From Gari tellinella (taxonomy: Eukaryota > Mollusca > Bivalvia > Cardiida > Psammobiidae): 64,000 bases of DNA. Where the stretch lies: positions 16,163,543 through 16,227,542 of the forward strand of contig OV277862.1 of the NCBI GenBank assembly GCA_922989275.2. The letters are read 5' to 3'. Every line of letters begins with the position of its first letter. The first letter of the stretch is position 1. Below are positions 32,933 to 43,499 of this stretch, piece after piece. The position numbers and the translations under genes were made by a program. The notes under the pieces are model-generated. The model worked only from the letters and a program-made list of their open reading frames with translations. It had not been told where the DNA came from and searched no databases.

Positions 32933-32966
32933 CCTGGTCAGGCCTCCGCTTTATGTGGTGTGGTGC

Positions 32967-32996
32967 GATGATGATGATGATGATGATGATGATGAT
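32967..32996. repeat. (GAT)n microsatellite
   Basis: About ten GAT units in a row. Confidence 0.95.
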
Positions 32997-33365
32997 CATG
33001 TTGATTAATTATGTTTTACGGCACTGTGACACAAAATAGGTCAAAAAGCGCCGATTAATGACGAGGGATGATAAAATGAGATGAGATGATTTCGGCTAAT
33101 ATTTTTCCGTTTATGCAGCGCATGGGATCAAAACCACCAACCTGCCTTCCTTTTTAGTTCTTGGCAGAGGAGATAAACATTAATATTCCCTATGAAAATT
33201 AAGCCCTAGCACCCTGACAATTAAGTTAAGGAGGTCTCTATGGTGCGCTGTGGGAAAGATGGCCGATGAATGACACAAGTGAAGACCCTGATCAGAGGCA
33301 ACGTTAGAAACGGTTACGTCCGAGATTGTATTTTGCACAAAGGTGCTCGTAAAACAGGATATTTC

Positions 33366-33579
33366 TTAACCCGTTCTTCCATGCTTATATATTGGGTAAG
33401 TCCATTTTTTATGGAAGGGGTGTCTGTTATGAATTTTCATATTTGTTTTGGGTTACATGTATAGTGAAATTCCTAAAACATTGTAGACTCTGGTTAGACG
33501 CCGCATTATGCGGCGTCTGATCAGAGTCTACACTGTTTGCCCATGTCCTTTTCATGGGCGCTATGCGCAAATGGGTTAA
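33366..33579. mobile_element. TTAA-4 MITE with alpha hairpin
   Basis: TTAACCCGTTCTTCCATGCT to GCGCAAATGGGTTAA in reverse orientation. The hairpin ends GATCAGAGTCTACACTGTTT and has a GCCGCATTATGCGGC tip. Confidence 0.8.
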
Positions 33580-33868
33580 GTTACCCTCAAAATAAGTATC
33601 ACTGTCAGAAAGTCGGGAAATTAATGCAGGACGAAAGTAATCCAGAAAGCTCCTTCGTGAACGTTTTGTAGTACGTGCATGTCTTTATCAAGTTGTCACC
33701 TGACTTTAATACTGCGGTTGGAGTGACATTGTCTTGTGGCGCCGTGCCATCCGATGACACGTGCGCTAACCCGAGTACTTACCGCGGAACCCGAGTTGGG
33801 CTGTCATTTATAGAATCTGCATTGAGAATCTGATAAGAACGACGGAAACACCATGCAGTCGAGTTCAC

Positions 33869-34371
33869 TTAACCCAAGAATCCTATTAATACGCATTTAG
33901 TCCTCCTTTCAAGAAAAAGTTCCAACTTATACTGTCATGAATATGTGTCATAAGAAATATTGAATAGAATTTACTTTGCCGGTCCCCGCGTTCTTCCGTA
34001 CCAACAGGGGACATGCAAGAGTAAATATACGCCACCATTTTGTCTTTCACTACGAAGCGACATGGGGGGTTCGGGGGCGCTAGTCCCTGATTATTCTGTT
34101 GAAAAAGGTTCGCAGAGTCCGATTTTGAGGTCAGAATACCTTTTTTCCCAAGATAGCCTATTTCTCACGGGCGTTCTTTATACAGTAAAATGTCATTATT
34201 TCCCGGACATTTTGGGGACCTGCAAAGTCTACATTCCAGCAGATGGTAGTTTAATGCAGACTGAAAGTAAAGCAGAATGCACCTTAAGGTGCATTCTGCT
34301 TTACTATCAATCTACTGTAAGTGGTAAACAATCTTCAAACCCAAAAAACAGGCTATGGAGTAAAGGGTTAA
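33869..34371. mobile_element. TTAA-2 MITE with a ~265 bp foreign insert
   Basis: TTAACCCAAGAATCC to GGAGTAAAGGGTTAA, with a full beta hairpin at about 34249-34322. The family body is interrupted after CATAAGAAATATTG by GC-richer DNA (33961-34225). The 152-codon open frame across it is fortuitous. Confidence 0.8.
33976..34222. mobile_element. Possible inserted element with GGTCCCC ends
   Basis: GCCGGTCCCCGCGTT at the left and TTTGGGGACCTGC at the right are a short inverted repeat. No other copy is seen. Confidence 0.35.
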
Positions 34372-34374
34372 GTC

Positions 34375-34612
34375 GAAATTACCCATACTCCTTCAGTCAT
34401 AAATTCATATATCGATAGATGGAGTTCGTTTAATCGAACATGCTCGCACGCGTATTTCAAAGTTAAAATGCGGTTAAAGCTATGCGTCTGATCTTTGAAA
34501 TATTTTTAAGTTCAAAGTTAAGAATGCGGTAAAGCTATGCGTCTGATCTTTGAAATATGGTTAAGTTCGATTTAAACAAGTTCGAGCAATCGCTTTTCGA
34601 CTGTACTACAAA
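34375..34612. mobile_element. TA-4 MITE with duplicated gamma arm
   Basis: GTCGAAATTACCC and CGCTTTTCGACTG ends. TTCAAAGTTAAAATGCGGTT, AAAGCTATGCGTCTGATCTT is repeated once with small changes, 34469-34517 and 34518-34560. Confidence 0.6.
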
Positions 34613-34635
34613 CAGATCAAATCTTAATGATTATA

Positions 34636-34807
34636 CAGTAAAACCTCTCTATTACGACCACAATATTGTGTTAATTATTAGATGTTTACGACAGGTGACT
34701 GCTTAAAACAGAAAGCTCCTTTACTGTCACCTTGCTTTAAGATGCAACCTGTCTTTTATATAACCAATTAGCCTGCGTTTTGTGGTCGTATTAGAGAGGG
34801 TTTACTG
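34636..34807. mobile_element. TA-1 MITE, hairpin collapsed
   Basis: TA-flanked CAGTAAAACCTCTCTATTAC and TATTAGAGAGGGTTTACTG. Only GCTTAAAACAGAAAGCTCCT and CACCTTGCTTTAAG remain of the hairpin. Confidence 0.85.
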
Positions 34808-34849
34808 TTTAATTATACAAATGATTTACATAATGCTTAATGTTCAGAT

Positions 34850-34995
34850 ACAGCTTTCCCTCTCTGCAACAACACCCAAAGGGAGACAAAGAGTCCGTGT
34901 GTTGTTTGGAGGGAGTTGTTATTGGGAGGGAATATTGATACCCTTAGAGTACATTTACAAACAGTTTGAACCCAGATCAGACGCAGCGTAACTTT
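34850..34995. mobile_element. Partial TA-2 MITE
   Basis: CAGCTTTCCCTCTCTGCAAC, GTGTTGTTTGGAGGGAGTTG and ACAAACAGTTTGAACCCAGA left arm; the right half is missing. Confidence 0.7.
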
Positions 34996-35423
34996 GAAAA
35001 ATAAAAACCACCTGGCAAATGACAATTTTAAGCAGGCGATATTGCCACAGAGAAAATGTTTGGTAATAAATAAAACAAAATTTTGTATCTTGTACACGTA
35101 TTTGATAAAGAAATAATGATCAAGATTATCTTTAAAAAATATAGTTATTGTATTACATGTTTAAGATATACTTCATTATCTCTTCATTGTGTGATATTTG
35201 CTCTGGTCGGATAAATGTTAATTTTTGAATATTAGGTGACCGTTATTCTATTATATAGAATGTATGCATCAGCGAGGTACGCTTATGTACAAGTTGAAAT
35301 AAAATTCTGTTCTATTCTGTTCTGTTTCACAAGGCCAGTAGGTTAACCACTATGGAATACTAAATGGATATTTACACACTCGGCATTGCGAATTTCCAAT
35401 GCTCTAGCTGTAGCATTTACCGG

Positions 35424-35630
35424 TACAGTGATCGCTCTCTACAACGACACCCAACAGGAGACACAAGTTGTGTGTGTTGTTCGGAGGAAGTTGTTGTTAG
35501 GAGGGAAAATAAAGACTGTACGCACATTTGAAAACAGCTTGAATCCAGAGCAGACGCCGCTATAGTCGACTATAGTCGAAAGTATCGTTAAGCGGCGTCT
35601 GATCAGGATCAAAACTTTTAAAACTCAGTT
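35424..35630. mobile_element. Partial TA-2 MITE
   Basis: CAGTGATCGCTCTCTACAAC, GTGTTGTTCGGAGGAAGTTG, and an alpha hairpin with a CGACTATAGTCG insertion at its tip (35570-35585). Confidence 0.7.
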
Positions 35631-35739
35631 CAATATGTATTTAGTTTCTTTGCTATAGCTTTAAACTATATATATATGGCTTCAAAACAGCTGTATCTTT
35701 CGTTGCTTAGCATTAAATGGACACGGCAGTCCATATATA

Positions 35740-36102
35740 CAGTGCTCTCTCCCTACAACAGCCCTCCAAACAACGACTCCCTCCTTACAAAGACTCTTGC
35801 CGATGTTCCCCAAATAAGACATTTATGTGTAACACTACAACTGTTGCAATAATTATTGTCTGCTTAAAATTGTCGTCAGCTTTTTTTTCTCAAAGTCTCA
35901 TAAATGACATTTTGACAGAAAGAAACATAATGACGAGTGACAAACAGCTTGAATCAAGATCAGACGCCGCGTTACGCGGCGTCTGATCTGGATTCAAGCT
36001 GTTTGCAAATGTAAGCCAATATTCATCACTATAACGACTCACTCCAAACAACACACACACACGTTGTCTCCCATTAGGTGTTGTTGTAGAGAGGGAACAC
36101 TG
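35740..36102. mobile_element. TA-2 MITE with alpha hairpin
   Basis: TA-flanked CAGTGCTCTCTCCCTACAAC and GTTGTAGAGAGGGAACACTG. The hairpin at 35941-36005 has arms CAAACAGCTTGAATCAAGAT with one mismatch. Confidence 0.9.
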
Positions 36103-36354
36103 TATGATCAAATAAGAATGTTTTAACGGTATTATTGTACATGCAAATTAACGTTACCAATATTTGCAAAATGAAAACTCTGTGAATACCCTAGCTGATA
36201 AGATAGCTCCTTCACGAGCGATCTGGTCTAGGCGTTCACTGTTTAAATGGGACATGTGTAACATTCACAAGTGCGCTGTTTGTAAATGACGAGTATACTA
36301 GTCGGTTGGTTTGAATTTGTTTAAACAGACGGTAAAATGGCAGTGAAAGTGAAA

Positions 36355-36779
36355 CTAATTACCCCATAAATACGCATTTAACGCCTTTAATTTATTCCTT
36401 TAAACAAGAAACTAGTTCCACTTTATACAGTCATGAATGTATACAAATTTTAATATTTCCCTAAATCATAGCAGCTAGTCGCTTTAAGCAGGCTAAAAGT
36501 AAAGCAGAATGTACATAAGTGCGCATTCTTCTTTACTTTCAACCCGCTTTAAGTGGTCATCTGTTTTCGAAAACTAGAAACAGACAACAGTAAAACCTCT
36601 CTATAACGACCACTAAAATAAATGCTAATTAGATATATAAAAGACAGGTAAGGAGCTTTAAGGAACTTTCTGCTTCACTGTCACCTTGCTTTAAGCAGTC
36701 ACTTTGCATAAAACAAAAAATTATTTACACAATTTAGTGGCCGTTATAGAGATGTTTTACTGTATGGGGTAATGGGTTT
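36355..36779. mobile_element. TTAA-2 MITE interrupted by TA-1
   Basis: ATTACCCCATAAATACGCAT to TGGGGTAATGGGTTTA. Its beta hairpin (36484-36553) is nearly complete. TA-1 at 36598-36762 splits the GAAACAGAC...TATGGGG right end. Confidence 0.8.
36598..36762. mobile_element. TA-1 MITE nested in TTAA-2
   Basis: CAGTAAAACCTCTCTATAAC and CCGTTATAGAGATGTTTTAC plus TG. The hairpin has mainly the right arm (TTCTGCTTCACTGTCACCTT). Confidence 0.85.
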
Positions 36780-36963
36780 AAAACAGGCGATAACATTTGG
36801 CGATGGAAGGGTTAATATGAAACATGAAAACAATCATTCTGAGTTATCGTATTTATTTAATCCATACACCTCTGAATTTTCAAATGGACAATTCCAGTTT
36901 CGAATTAAGTCTAGTCCATTTATTACTACTCAGGGTTGGTTTAACAATACATGTATATTGTAA

Positions 36964-37299
36964 AATACACCCGTCCCTCTCTTCAACGACACCCAATTGG
37001 AGACTAAAACTGTGTGCGTTGTTTGGAGGGAGTCGTTATAGGGAGGGAAATTGGTTAACATTTGCAAACAGCTTGAATCCAGACCAGACGCCGCTTAACG
37101 CGGCGTCTGATCTGTATTCAAGCTGTTTGTCACTCGTTATAAAGTTTTCTTCTGTCAAAATGTCAGACGACAAATTTAAGCAGACGGTTTTGCAGCAATG
37201 AAAAGCGTTAGACATATTGTCTTGTTTGGGGAACAGCACCAATGGTCGTTGTAAGGAGGGAGTCGTTGTTGAGAGGGCCGTTGTAGGGAGGGAGCACTG
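36964..37299. mobile_element. TA-2 MITE, left end eroded
   Basis: CCCTCTCTTCAACGACACCC at the left and GTTGTAGGGAGGGAGCACTG at the right. The alpha hairpin at 37064-37128 closes on GCCGCTTAACGCGGC. Confidence 0.85.
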
Positions 37300-37565
37300 T
37301 AAAAAAGAGTGCAGACGAAGATAAAAAATCTGATAACGGAGCTTTTTGACCTCGGTCTACACTATTTACATAAGACAAGTGTACTCTTTAGAGAAACACT
37401 GTTCGTAAAGGACGAGTACAGTATACTCGTCGCTACGTTCCAATGGGTTAACTCTTGCGAGGTATCAGTTGAGAGGTATTTCAGGCGTTACTGTTTGATA
37501 ATAAGCATAATTCTCGCAAATGACTGTGCTTGCCCACGTTGCAGCCTAAGTTATAAGGCATCTAT

Positions 37566-37791
37566 GAGTGACTTCATGTGGAACTATAGTCCGGTCTATA
37601 GTCGTCTATTGTGACTATAGAATAAACCGAACACTGGTTGGTTCGACACGAAGACGGACCATTCTCAGTTTTCATTGGTTCGACAAACGGTGTTATTTTG
37701 TCGACCTTAATGCGCATGCGCCAGTCGCCATATTGCCTGACAAGAGGCTCGAACTATAGTTCCACCTGCAGTTGCTCTTTATAGTCACTCG
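37566..37791. mobile_element. MITE with GGAACTATAGT inverted ends
   Basis: GAGTGACTTCATGTGGAACT, ATAGT at the left and ACTATAGTTCCACCTGCAGT to TAGTCACTC at the right. Single copy in the window. Confidence 0.55.
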
Positions 37792-37856
37792 TGACTTTCT
37801 TACAGTGGTGATGACGGTGTTCCTTCCCAATAAACGCGTTTGTCCTAAAACATTTA

Positions 37857-38223
37857 CAGCGCCCCCTCTCTACAACGACACTCAATGGGAGACACAGAAT
37901 GTGTGCGTTGTTCAGAGGGAGTCGTTACAGGGAGTGAAATTGGCTTACATCTGCAAACTGCTTGAATCCAGATCAGACGCCGCGTTCCGCGGCGTCTGAT
38001 CTGGATTCAAGCTGTTTGTCACCCATCATTATATTTATTCCATCAAAATGTAATTTTGAGAGAAAAACAGCAGACGACAATTTGAAGCAGACGATATTGC
38101 AGCAGTATAGGTGTTAAACATTTTGTCTTGTTTGGGGAACAGCCGTTGTTTGGGGAACAGCCGTAAGGGTCGTTGTAAGGAGGGAGTCGTTGTTGGGAGG
38201 GTCGTTGTAGGGAGGGAACACTG
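37857..38223. mobile_element. TA-2 MITE with perfect alpha hairpin
   Basis: TA-flanked CAGCGCCCCCTCTCTACAAC and GTTGTAGGGAGGGAACACTG. The alpha hairpin closes on GCCGCGTTCCGCGGC. The GTTTGGGGAACAGCCGT unit near 38133 is doubled. Confidence 0.9.
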
Positions 38224-38235
38224 TATTTCCATTGC

Positions 38236-38297
38236 AAACATTTTAGGCCTGATCATACACCGGGTAACCGGCGTCTGATCAGGCTTAAAATAGTTGC
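38236..38297. repeat. Isolated alpha hairpin
   Basis: GCAAACATTTTAGGCCTGAT pairs with ATCAGGCTTAAAATAGTTGC around ACCGGGTAACCGG. Confidence 0.75.
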
Positions 38298-38371
38298 CAT
38301 TTAGAAGAAAATAAACCCACTGTTTCCCAAAAAGTGTTGGCATTTAGCCTGCTTTAAGCTACCATCTGCTA

Positions 38372-40298
38372 ACACGATAAAGAGATTGTACATTTGATTT
38401 TAAGGACCTTTTCACACTTTTTAGAACAATCCATAAACAAATTTGGTATCAAAATACGCAAAAATATATTGGCTACACGACGGTGTATTTTGTATTTGAC
38501 GTAACGTCAAAAGCTCATGCCCCAAGGCGTTACGTACATGACGTCGAATACAGTTCTACTAGATCTACCAGGCTAATGAACCGACTATATATGTTCCATT
38601 TATCGTGTTTTTTTCACTGATGACGTATATATACAAATACTGGTGACGTCAATTATGACATCAATTTCCCCATGAAAAATCAATATTGGCTATATTGGTA
38701 GGTTGGGTTTCCCAACGACCCCAGTAGGTGCAATGTTTTTGAGGAGTTGAAAAATGAAGAGAGTCAGACTGTCGAGACTTTGAAGAAATAAAAGAGGAAA
38801 GCAGAGTTTGGTTTGTTGACTGTAAGCAGTTGTGCATATTGTAAATGAGTCCATCTATTTAGAGTACAGAATATGACAATCAGTCTCAGGTCAACATCGG
38901 TATGAAAATGCGGCGTCTGATCAAGGTCTACATTGTTTACAATTCATGGGTAGGCCCACGTGCCATGTTTTCTAGACCCATGTATACCAATATCAGTTGC
39001 GGCATTTTCAATGTGGTAACGTATCTTTGTTTACACAGTTTGCTACGTTTTATAATTTGAAATTCACTCGAAGTTGAATATCTAGAGTTGTAGAGTTAGT
39101 CAATAAGAAACTGTTGTTATTCATATTTTATACATGCGTTCTTTCCGATGTTCATATTCTGCTTCTGTAGAGACATGCCGGTGTTCTTTTCTGTTACAAT
39201 ATACCAGTTTGTTTCTTTTTTCAATTTACACGGAAGTTTCTTTTTTATATCTGCAAATTTCCTTTAAATATAAACAAACAAAAACAAACAAACATAACCC
39301 CGAAAAATGTGTAAACGTCTAATTATTCGAACGTCAAAGTTACGTCATAAACTAGCGTCTGGGACATTTCTTAGGGACAATTTGTTTGTTAAATTACAAA
39401 ATTAGTAAATTGAAAGGTACAATAATTTATATATAAAAAAAATCGCAAGAAAAAGTGTATTTTTCCTATCTGTCTATTTTTCGGCTAAGACTCATTATTA
39501 TTTGAATAAAACAGCGCCAGTTTTCGGAATAAGTAAATATGACATTGATTTTTTACATTGGGACATTTGAATGGACAATCCATTTCACGGATTACAGAAA
39601 TATCTGAAGCGTTTTTGGTAAAACGACACTATATTTCAAAACAGGACAAAAAGTGTATTTTGTCAACAAGAATTAATGAACTAGTATAAATTATTTATAT
39701 GTCAGATATTTGATTGAAAACGGTGCTTACACTTTTTTTTGTGCATGGGACAAATTCTCTTACTTTGATTTTCCCCCAAATCTATCTTCCATTAATGTTG
39801 ATTTTTCAAATAAATGTGTGCATTATATCCGTACATAATTTCTGTCAACGCTGCAGAAAAAATGTAAGCAATTACTCGAGTTAGAACGGGTCACACACGT
39901 TTCTTCACAAAAAAGCTGCATTCAAATGTAACATGGGACATTGGATTTTTTACTGATTATTACTAGTAATGACGACTCAGTTTAATCGCATTTTGTATAT
40001 TTCTAAAATATGAATGCATCATGACATCGAGCAATCTGGGACGCTCCTTTTGATATATAACATTAGTATTGTTCTAAATCTTTACATGCTTTGAAAGGCA
40101 AAATGAACGGTCATGTACGTATATTTCAAAGGGGGCATGAGCTTTTGACGTTACGTCTTTGTAAATTATTAAATCACAATTAAAAATGCACCATCGTATT
40201 GATTCCAAATTTGGTTATGGCTGGTGAGGAACTTTGTACTTATAAGTACATGTATAACAAAAGTCCCTCAAACCAAATGTACAGTTTCTTTATCGTGT
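38372..40298. mobile_element. 1.9-kb long-TIR transposon relic
   Basis: ACACGATAAAGAGATTGTAC at the left is inverted at 40279-40298. Homology continues inwards: TTTGGTATCAAAATACG against AACCAAATTTGGAATCAATACG, and the exact block GACGTAACGTCAAAAGCTCA followed by TGCCCC (38499-38524, inverted at 40133-40158). At 38707-38793 a short plus-strand frame reads GFPNDPSRCNVFEELKNEE and ends at TAA. FPNDP recalls the FPKDP region of THAP domains, but this is weak. TGGGACA motifs recur between 39358 and 40050. Confidence 0.7.
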
Positions 40299-40547
40299 GA
40301 GTATATGCATGTACATGTATTTATTCGTATATATTCTTCAGTGAAGTAATTAATTTAAGGTGTAAAATGGAAAGAATAACGTTTTCTCCACTGAAAAATA
40401 ACATAAACCAATGTTCAATTGCAACAAAGCTTGTAAAATGTTTTCCCTGACTCGTCATGTGTAAATGTAAGTAATAACCAAACCATAAATAAATGAAATA
40501 ATAAAATTGCACAAAAAGCCCTGATTCAACTAAAACATGTAAAAGCA

Positions 40548-41500
40548 TCATACATCAGTCAAGTTACACGAGTCTTCGTGTTTTAATAGCAGCGACATTC
40601 TGGAGAAAGTCTTATTGCATCCTTTGCAACTATATTTCTTAACATCGGAATGGGTTTGAAGATGCGCGCGCAAGTTTGATCTGTCTGCGAACGCCCTGAG
40701 GCAGTGAACACAGGAAAAAGGCTTCTCGCCTGTGTGGGTTCGAATATGACCTTGAAGAAGCCAAGGTCGTGAAAACGCTTTACCGCAGATTTTACACTTA
40801 CACGGTAACGTATGTGTCCGAATATGCATTTTAAGTGCGCCTAAAGACACGTAAGTTTTGTCACAATATTTGCACGTAAATTCCTTGTTTAAATCATGAG
40901 TACAGTGGAATTGTTTATGCTTTGACAGACCGCTGAAGGTAGAATAGCTTTTTTGGCAATCTTCACATTGGTATTTCGCTTGTTCACCCTCTTTGCTTTT
41001 CTTTTTGTCAAACTGTAGTGATTTTCCGCATGGTTGGGGAGAGAGATCCATCGGTTCCGGTTTTGAGACAGTTTCGAACGCTGACTTTACGCTCGTCTCA
41101 ATTTCGTTCTTATCATTGTCTCGTCTGATAGTTTTCTCCGGTCTCACCGGAAGCGGAAGTTGGTATGGTGATATTCCCGCCATAAACGGAAAAGGTGAAA
41201 TAATTGTTCCATTTGCATTGTAAGCGTTTATGTGATCTTGGTACGATGGTATTGGGAATCTGTCAGAGAATGCTGCCATTGGAAACCCATGAAGAGCGTA
41301 TGGAAGAAACGGATACTGGTGAGGGAAACCAGCATAAAATGGCGTCGGCCAGTGGAATTGTGGGTAAGACGGAAATTCTCGGCTGATTTCGTGATCTTTG
41401 ACGGGAGAAACTCTCTCCGATTTATGAATGGATGTTGTGTCGTGTTGAAGAACGGCTCTCTTTGGTTCAGGTACCACGACGATTGGCAACTTTCTGTTGT
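40548..41500 (-). CDS. snai: Snail-family zinc-finger transcriptional repressor, last exon
   Basis: Starting at an acceptor (ATATATTTTCAG), this exon encodes about 316 residues to a TGA stop; two leading bases complete a split codon. Numbering from the first LPIVVVPEP leucine, five C2H2-type fingers fill residues 173-308. [57 protein letters not shown] and [16 protein letters not shown] are diagnostic of Snail rather than Scratch; the last finger is C2HC, as in Snail proteins. Residues 146-150, PMDLS, match the PxDLS CtBP-binding motif. Between them lies a proline- and aromatic-rich region. Snail proteins bind E-boxes (CAGGTG) in the nucleus and repress epithelial genes during mesoderm and shell-field development. 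The N-terminal exon, which in many animals carries the SNAG motif, is not found. A TTAA-1 MITE ends about 110 bases upstream of the acceptor. The gene is single-exon here otherwise, with no frameshift. Confidence 0.95.
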
Positions 41501-41611
41501 CTGAAAATATATAAATTATATTGAAAGAACCTTGAACATTTCGTAAATAATTTCACCGCACTATAGGCGGTGAAAGTGTTAACCCTTTCGTTTCAAATTA
41601 ATCGTGAGGTT

Positions 41612-41818
41612 TTTACCCTTTCTACGCTATATTTTCGTCTGCTTCAATATTGTTCTCTGCAAAATTGTTGTCTGCAAATAGGGACTTGAGAAATATCGAT
41701 ATGAGGGTCAAACAGTTTGGGTCCTGATCAGACGCCGCGTTACGCGGCGTCTGATCAGGATGCAAACTGTTTGCAAAGTCGCCTTTATGCGACTTAGACG
41801 ATGAAACTAAGGGATTAA
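41612..41818. mobile_element. TTAA-1 MITE in the Snail intron
   Basis: TTTACCCTTTCTACGCTATA to GAAACTAAGGGATTAA, with TCGTCTGCTTCAATATTG subterminal. The hairpin at 41709-41773 has arms CAAACAGTTTGGGTCCTGAT and a GCCGCGTTACGCGGC tip. Confidence 0.85.
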
Positions 41819-41966
41819 TTAAATCTGAGATTTAACTCCTATAAATTACTTTGCTTAAATTTGATCATGACAGGGTTAAAAACACCACAGTCATAATTTG
41901 GATAACTCAAACTAACATAAGTCGAACATATCCGTATTTCTACAGTTAAATTTTTGAAAAACCCAA

Positions 41967-42625
41967 TAATAATAATAATAATAATAATAACGACTTTATT
42001 TCATGTGGATTACATATTTGGTATCTAACAAACAAACCAATTTTCAATATGGTCCACAAACAAAATTAACATACATGTATATACAACACGAAGGAACACA
42101 ATTACAAATCAGTATTTTTAAACCTTTGCAAACAGAGTGGACCCTGAAAAGACAGTTCCTGTAGGAGCTCTCCACAGGGACTACTCTGTTTACTTAAAGA
42201 ATTTTAAAGATTAAGCTGAACATGATAATGCATAAGTGTCATTATGAGAATTCAAATTTTGTTATCGATACATGAATATTGATAGGTAGAGACAATATAA
42301 AGCCAAAACAAAACGACGATTTAACAAATAGCAAAGATCTAGATCAATGAAATTTCATAACAAACGGGAAGGAATATACCAAAGATACTTCAAACCCTTT
42401 ACTCCATGGTATATTTCTAGTATTGAAGAAAGGTGATCACTTAAACAAGGTTGAAAGTAAATCAAAATGAGCCTAAATGTGCACTCTGTTTTACTTTAAA
42501 CCCGCTTCAAGTCATCATCTACTAGAGAACAAAATTTTTTTTTCATGAAACATATATATGTAGTAAAGGGTTAAAGCAACATGTAGGTTTTGATCAATAT
42601 CCATATTTATATCATAACTTATATA
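41967..42625. repeat. Segment duplicated at 20283-21205, with (AAT)n at its left end
   Basis: Eight AAT units, then ACGACTTTATTTCATGTGGA and the shared blocks. It lacks the TTAA-2 element, reading CTGTTTTACTTTAAACCCGC straight through. Confidence 0.9.
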
Positions 42626-42665
42626 CATAGAAGCCCTTACAAGCAGCTTAGGCCTTGATCAATCA

Positions 42666-42963
42666 TTAACCCTTAGCTCATCGCATATTCAAAAAATCAC
42701 CCCTCATTTTATGGATACTATTCAAACCATTTATTTAAAAGTAGAATATAGTGTATTTGAAAACTTAGAATGTTGTCTATTTCAGAATAATTTAGTAGAA
42801 TATAATGTATTTGAAAACTTAGAATGTTGTCTATTTCAGAATAATTTCTCCTTCTAGCAAACAATGTATACTCTGATCAGAGAGCTTCTTAAGGAAGTAT
42901 CTCATCTGGGTCTACACTTTCAGCAAAAACTCCTATCGACATAATTAGCGGGCTAAAGGTTAA
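42666..42963. mobile_element. TTAA-ended MITE with internal 54-bp duplication
   Basis: TTAACCCTTAGCTCATCGCA to GCGGGCTAAAGGTTAA. GTAGAATATAGTGTATTTGA starts at 42741 and again at 42795. The hairpin AAACAATGTATACTCTGATC is alpha-like with an AGAGAGCTTCTTAAGG tip. Confidence 0.7.
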
Positions 42964-43030
42964 TAGTGTAACAGCCGATCAGGGGTTCAGCAGCAAAAAC
43001 AAAGCCTACATGAAACAATCGCAACATCAA

Positions 43031-43256
43031 CCCCTTACCGCACATGACATAGTTCTAGTTTTGAAGACATGTGATCACTTAAAGCAGGTTGAAAGTAAAG
43101 CAGAATGCGCCTTAAGATGCATTAAGCTTTTTCAGCCAGCCTTAAGTTGCTAAGGTATAGATCTAGCAAATATTCTTATTTAACGTTTTGTAAATAATTA
43201 TGACTGCACAAATTGAATGCGCTTAAAGGCGCTTCGATATGTGGTAATGGGTCAAG
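43031..43256. mobile_element. TTAA-2 MITE, degraded
   Basis: CCCCTTACCGCACATGACAT to TATGTGGTAATGGGTCAA; hairpin arm TTAAAGCAGGTTGAAAGTAA with a decayed partner. Confidence 0.7.
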
Positions 43257-43499
43257 GAACGCGGTGGCTAGACTGGCACCTTAGGAATAATGATATAAAT
43301 CCATATTAAACGTAAATAACAGCTTACTTCAGCTGCAAACTACAATATGCGGCGTATAGAAACCTTGGCGCCTTGTAATAAATTCCATGTACAGTAATCT
43401 AACTTGTTTATATAAATTTAAACTATAGTGGGAATGAACTTTCACCCCTTAGCAGCAAATTTTCATCACTATATTACATTTTGAAGCATTATGATGCAC

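Noticed and set aside
33960..34418. 152-codon plus-strand open frame
   Set aside because: It runs through a foreign insert and then the beta hairpin of a TTAA-2 MITE; the protein has no domain and the same hairpin gives similar peptides at many other places.
37820..38223. Rho-independent terminators or attenuators formed by the hairpins
   Set aside because: The genome is eukaryotic, and the hairpins lack T-runs and gene association; they belong to MITEs.
43000..43260. Extra LINE coding upstream or downstream of 43500
   Set aside because: The region is a degraded TTAA-2 MITE; no reverse transcriptase or endonuclease motifs found.
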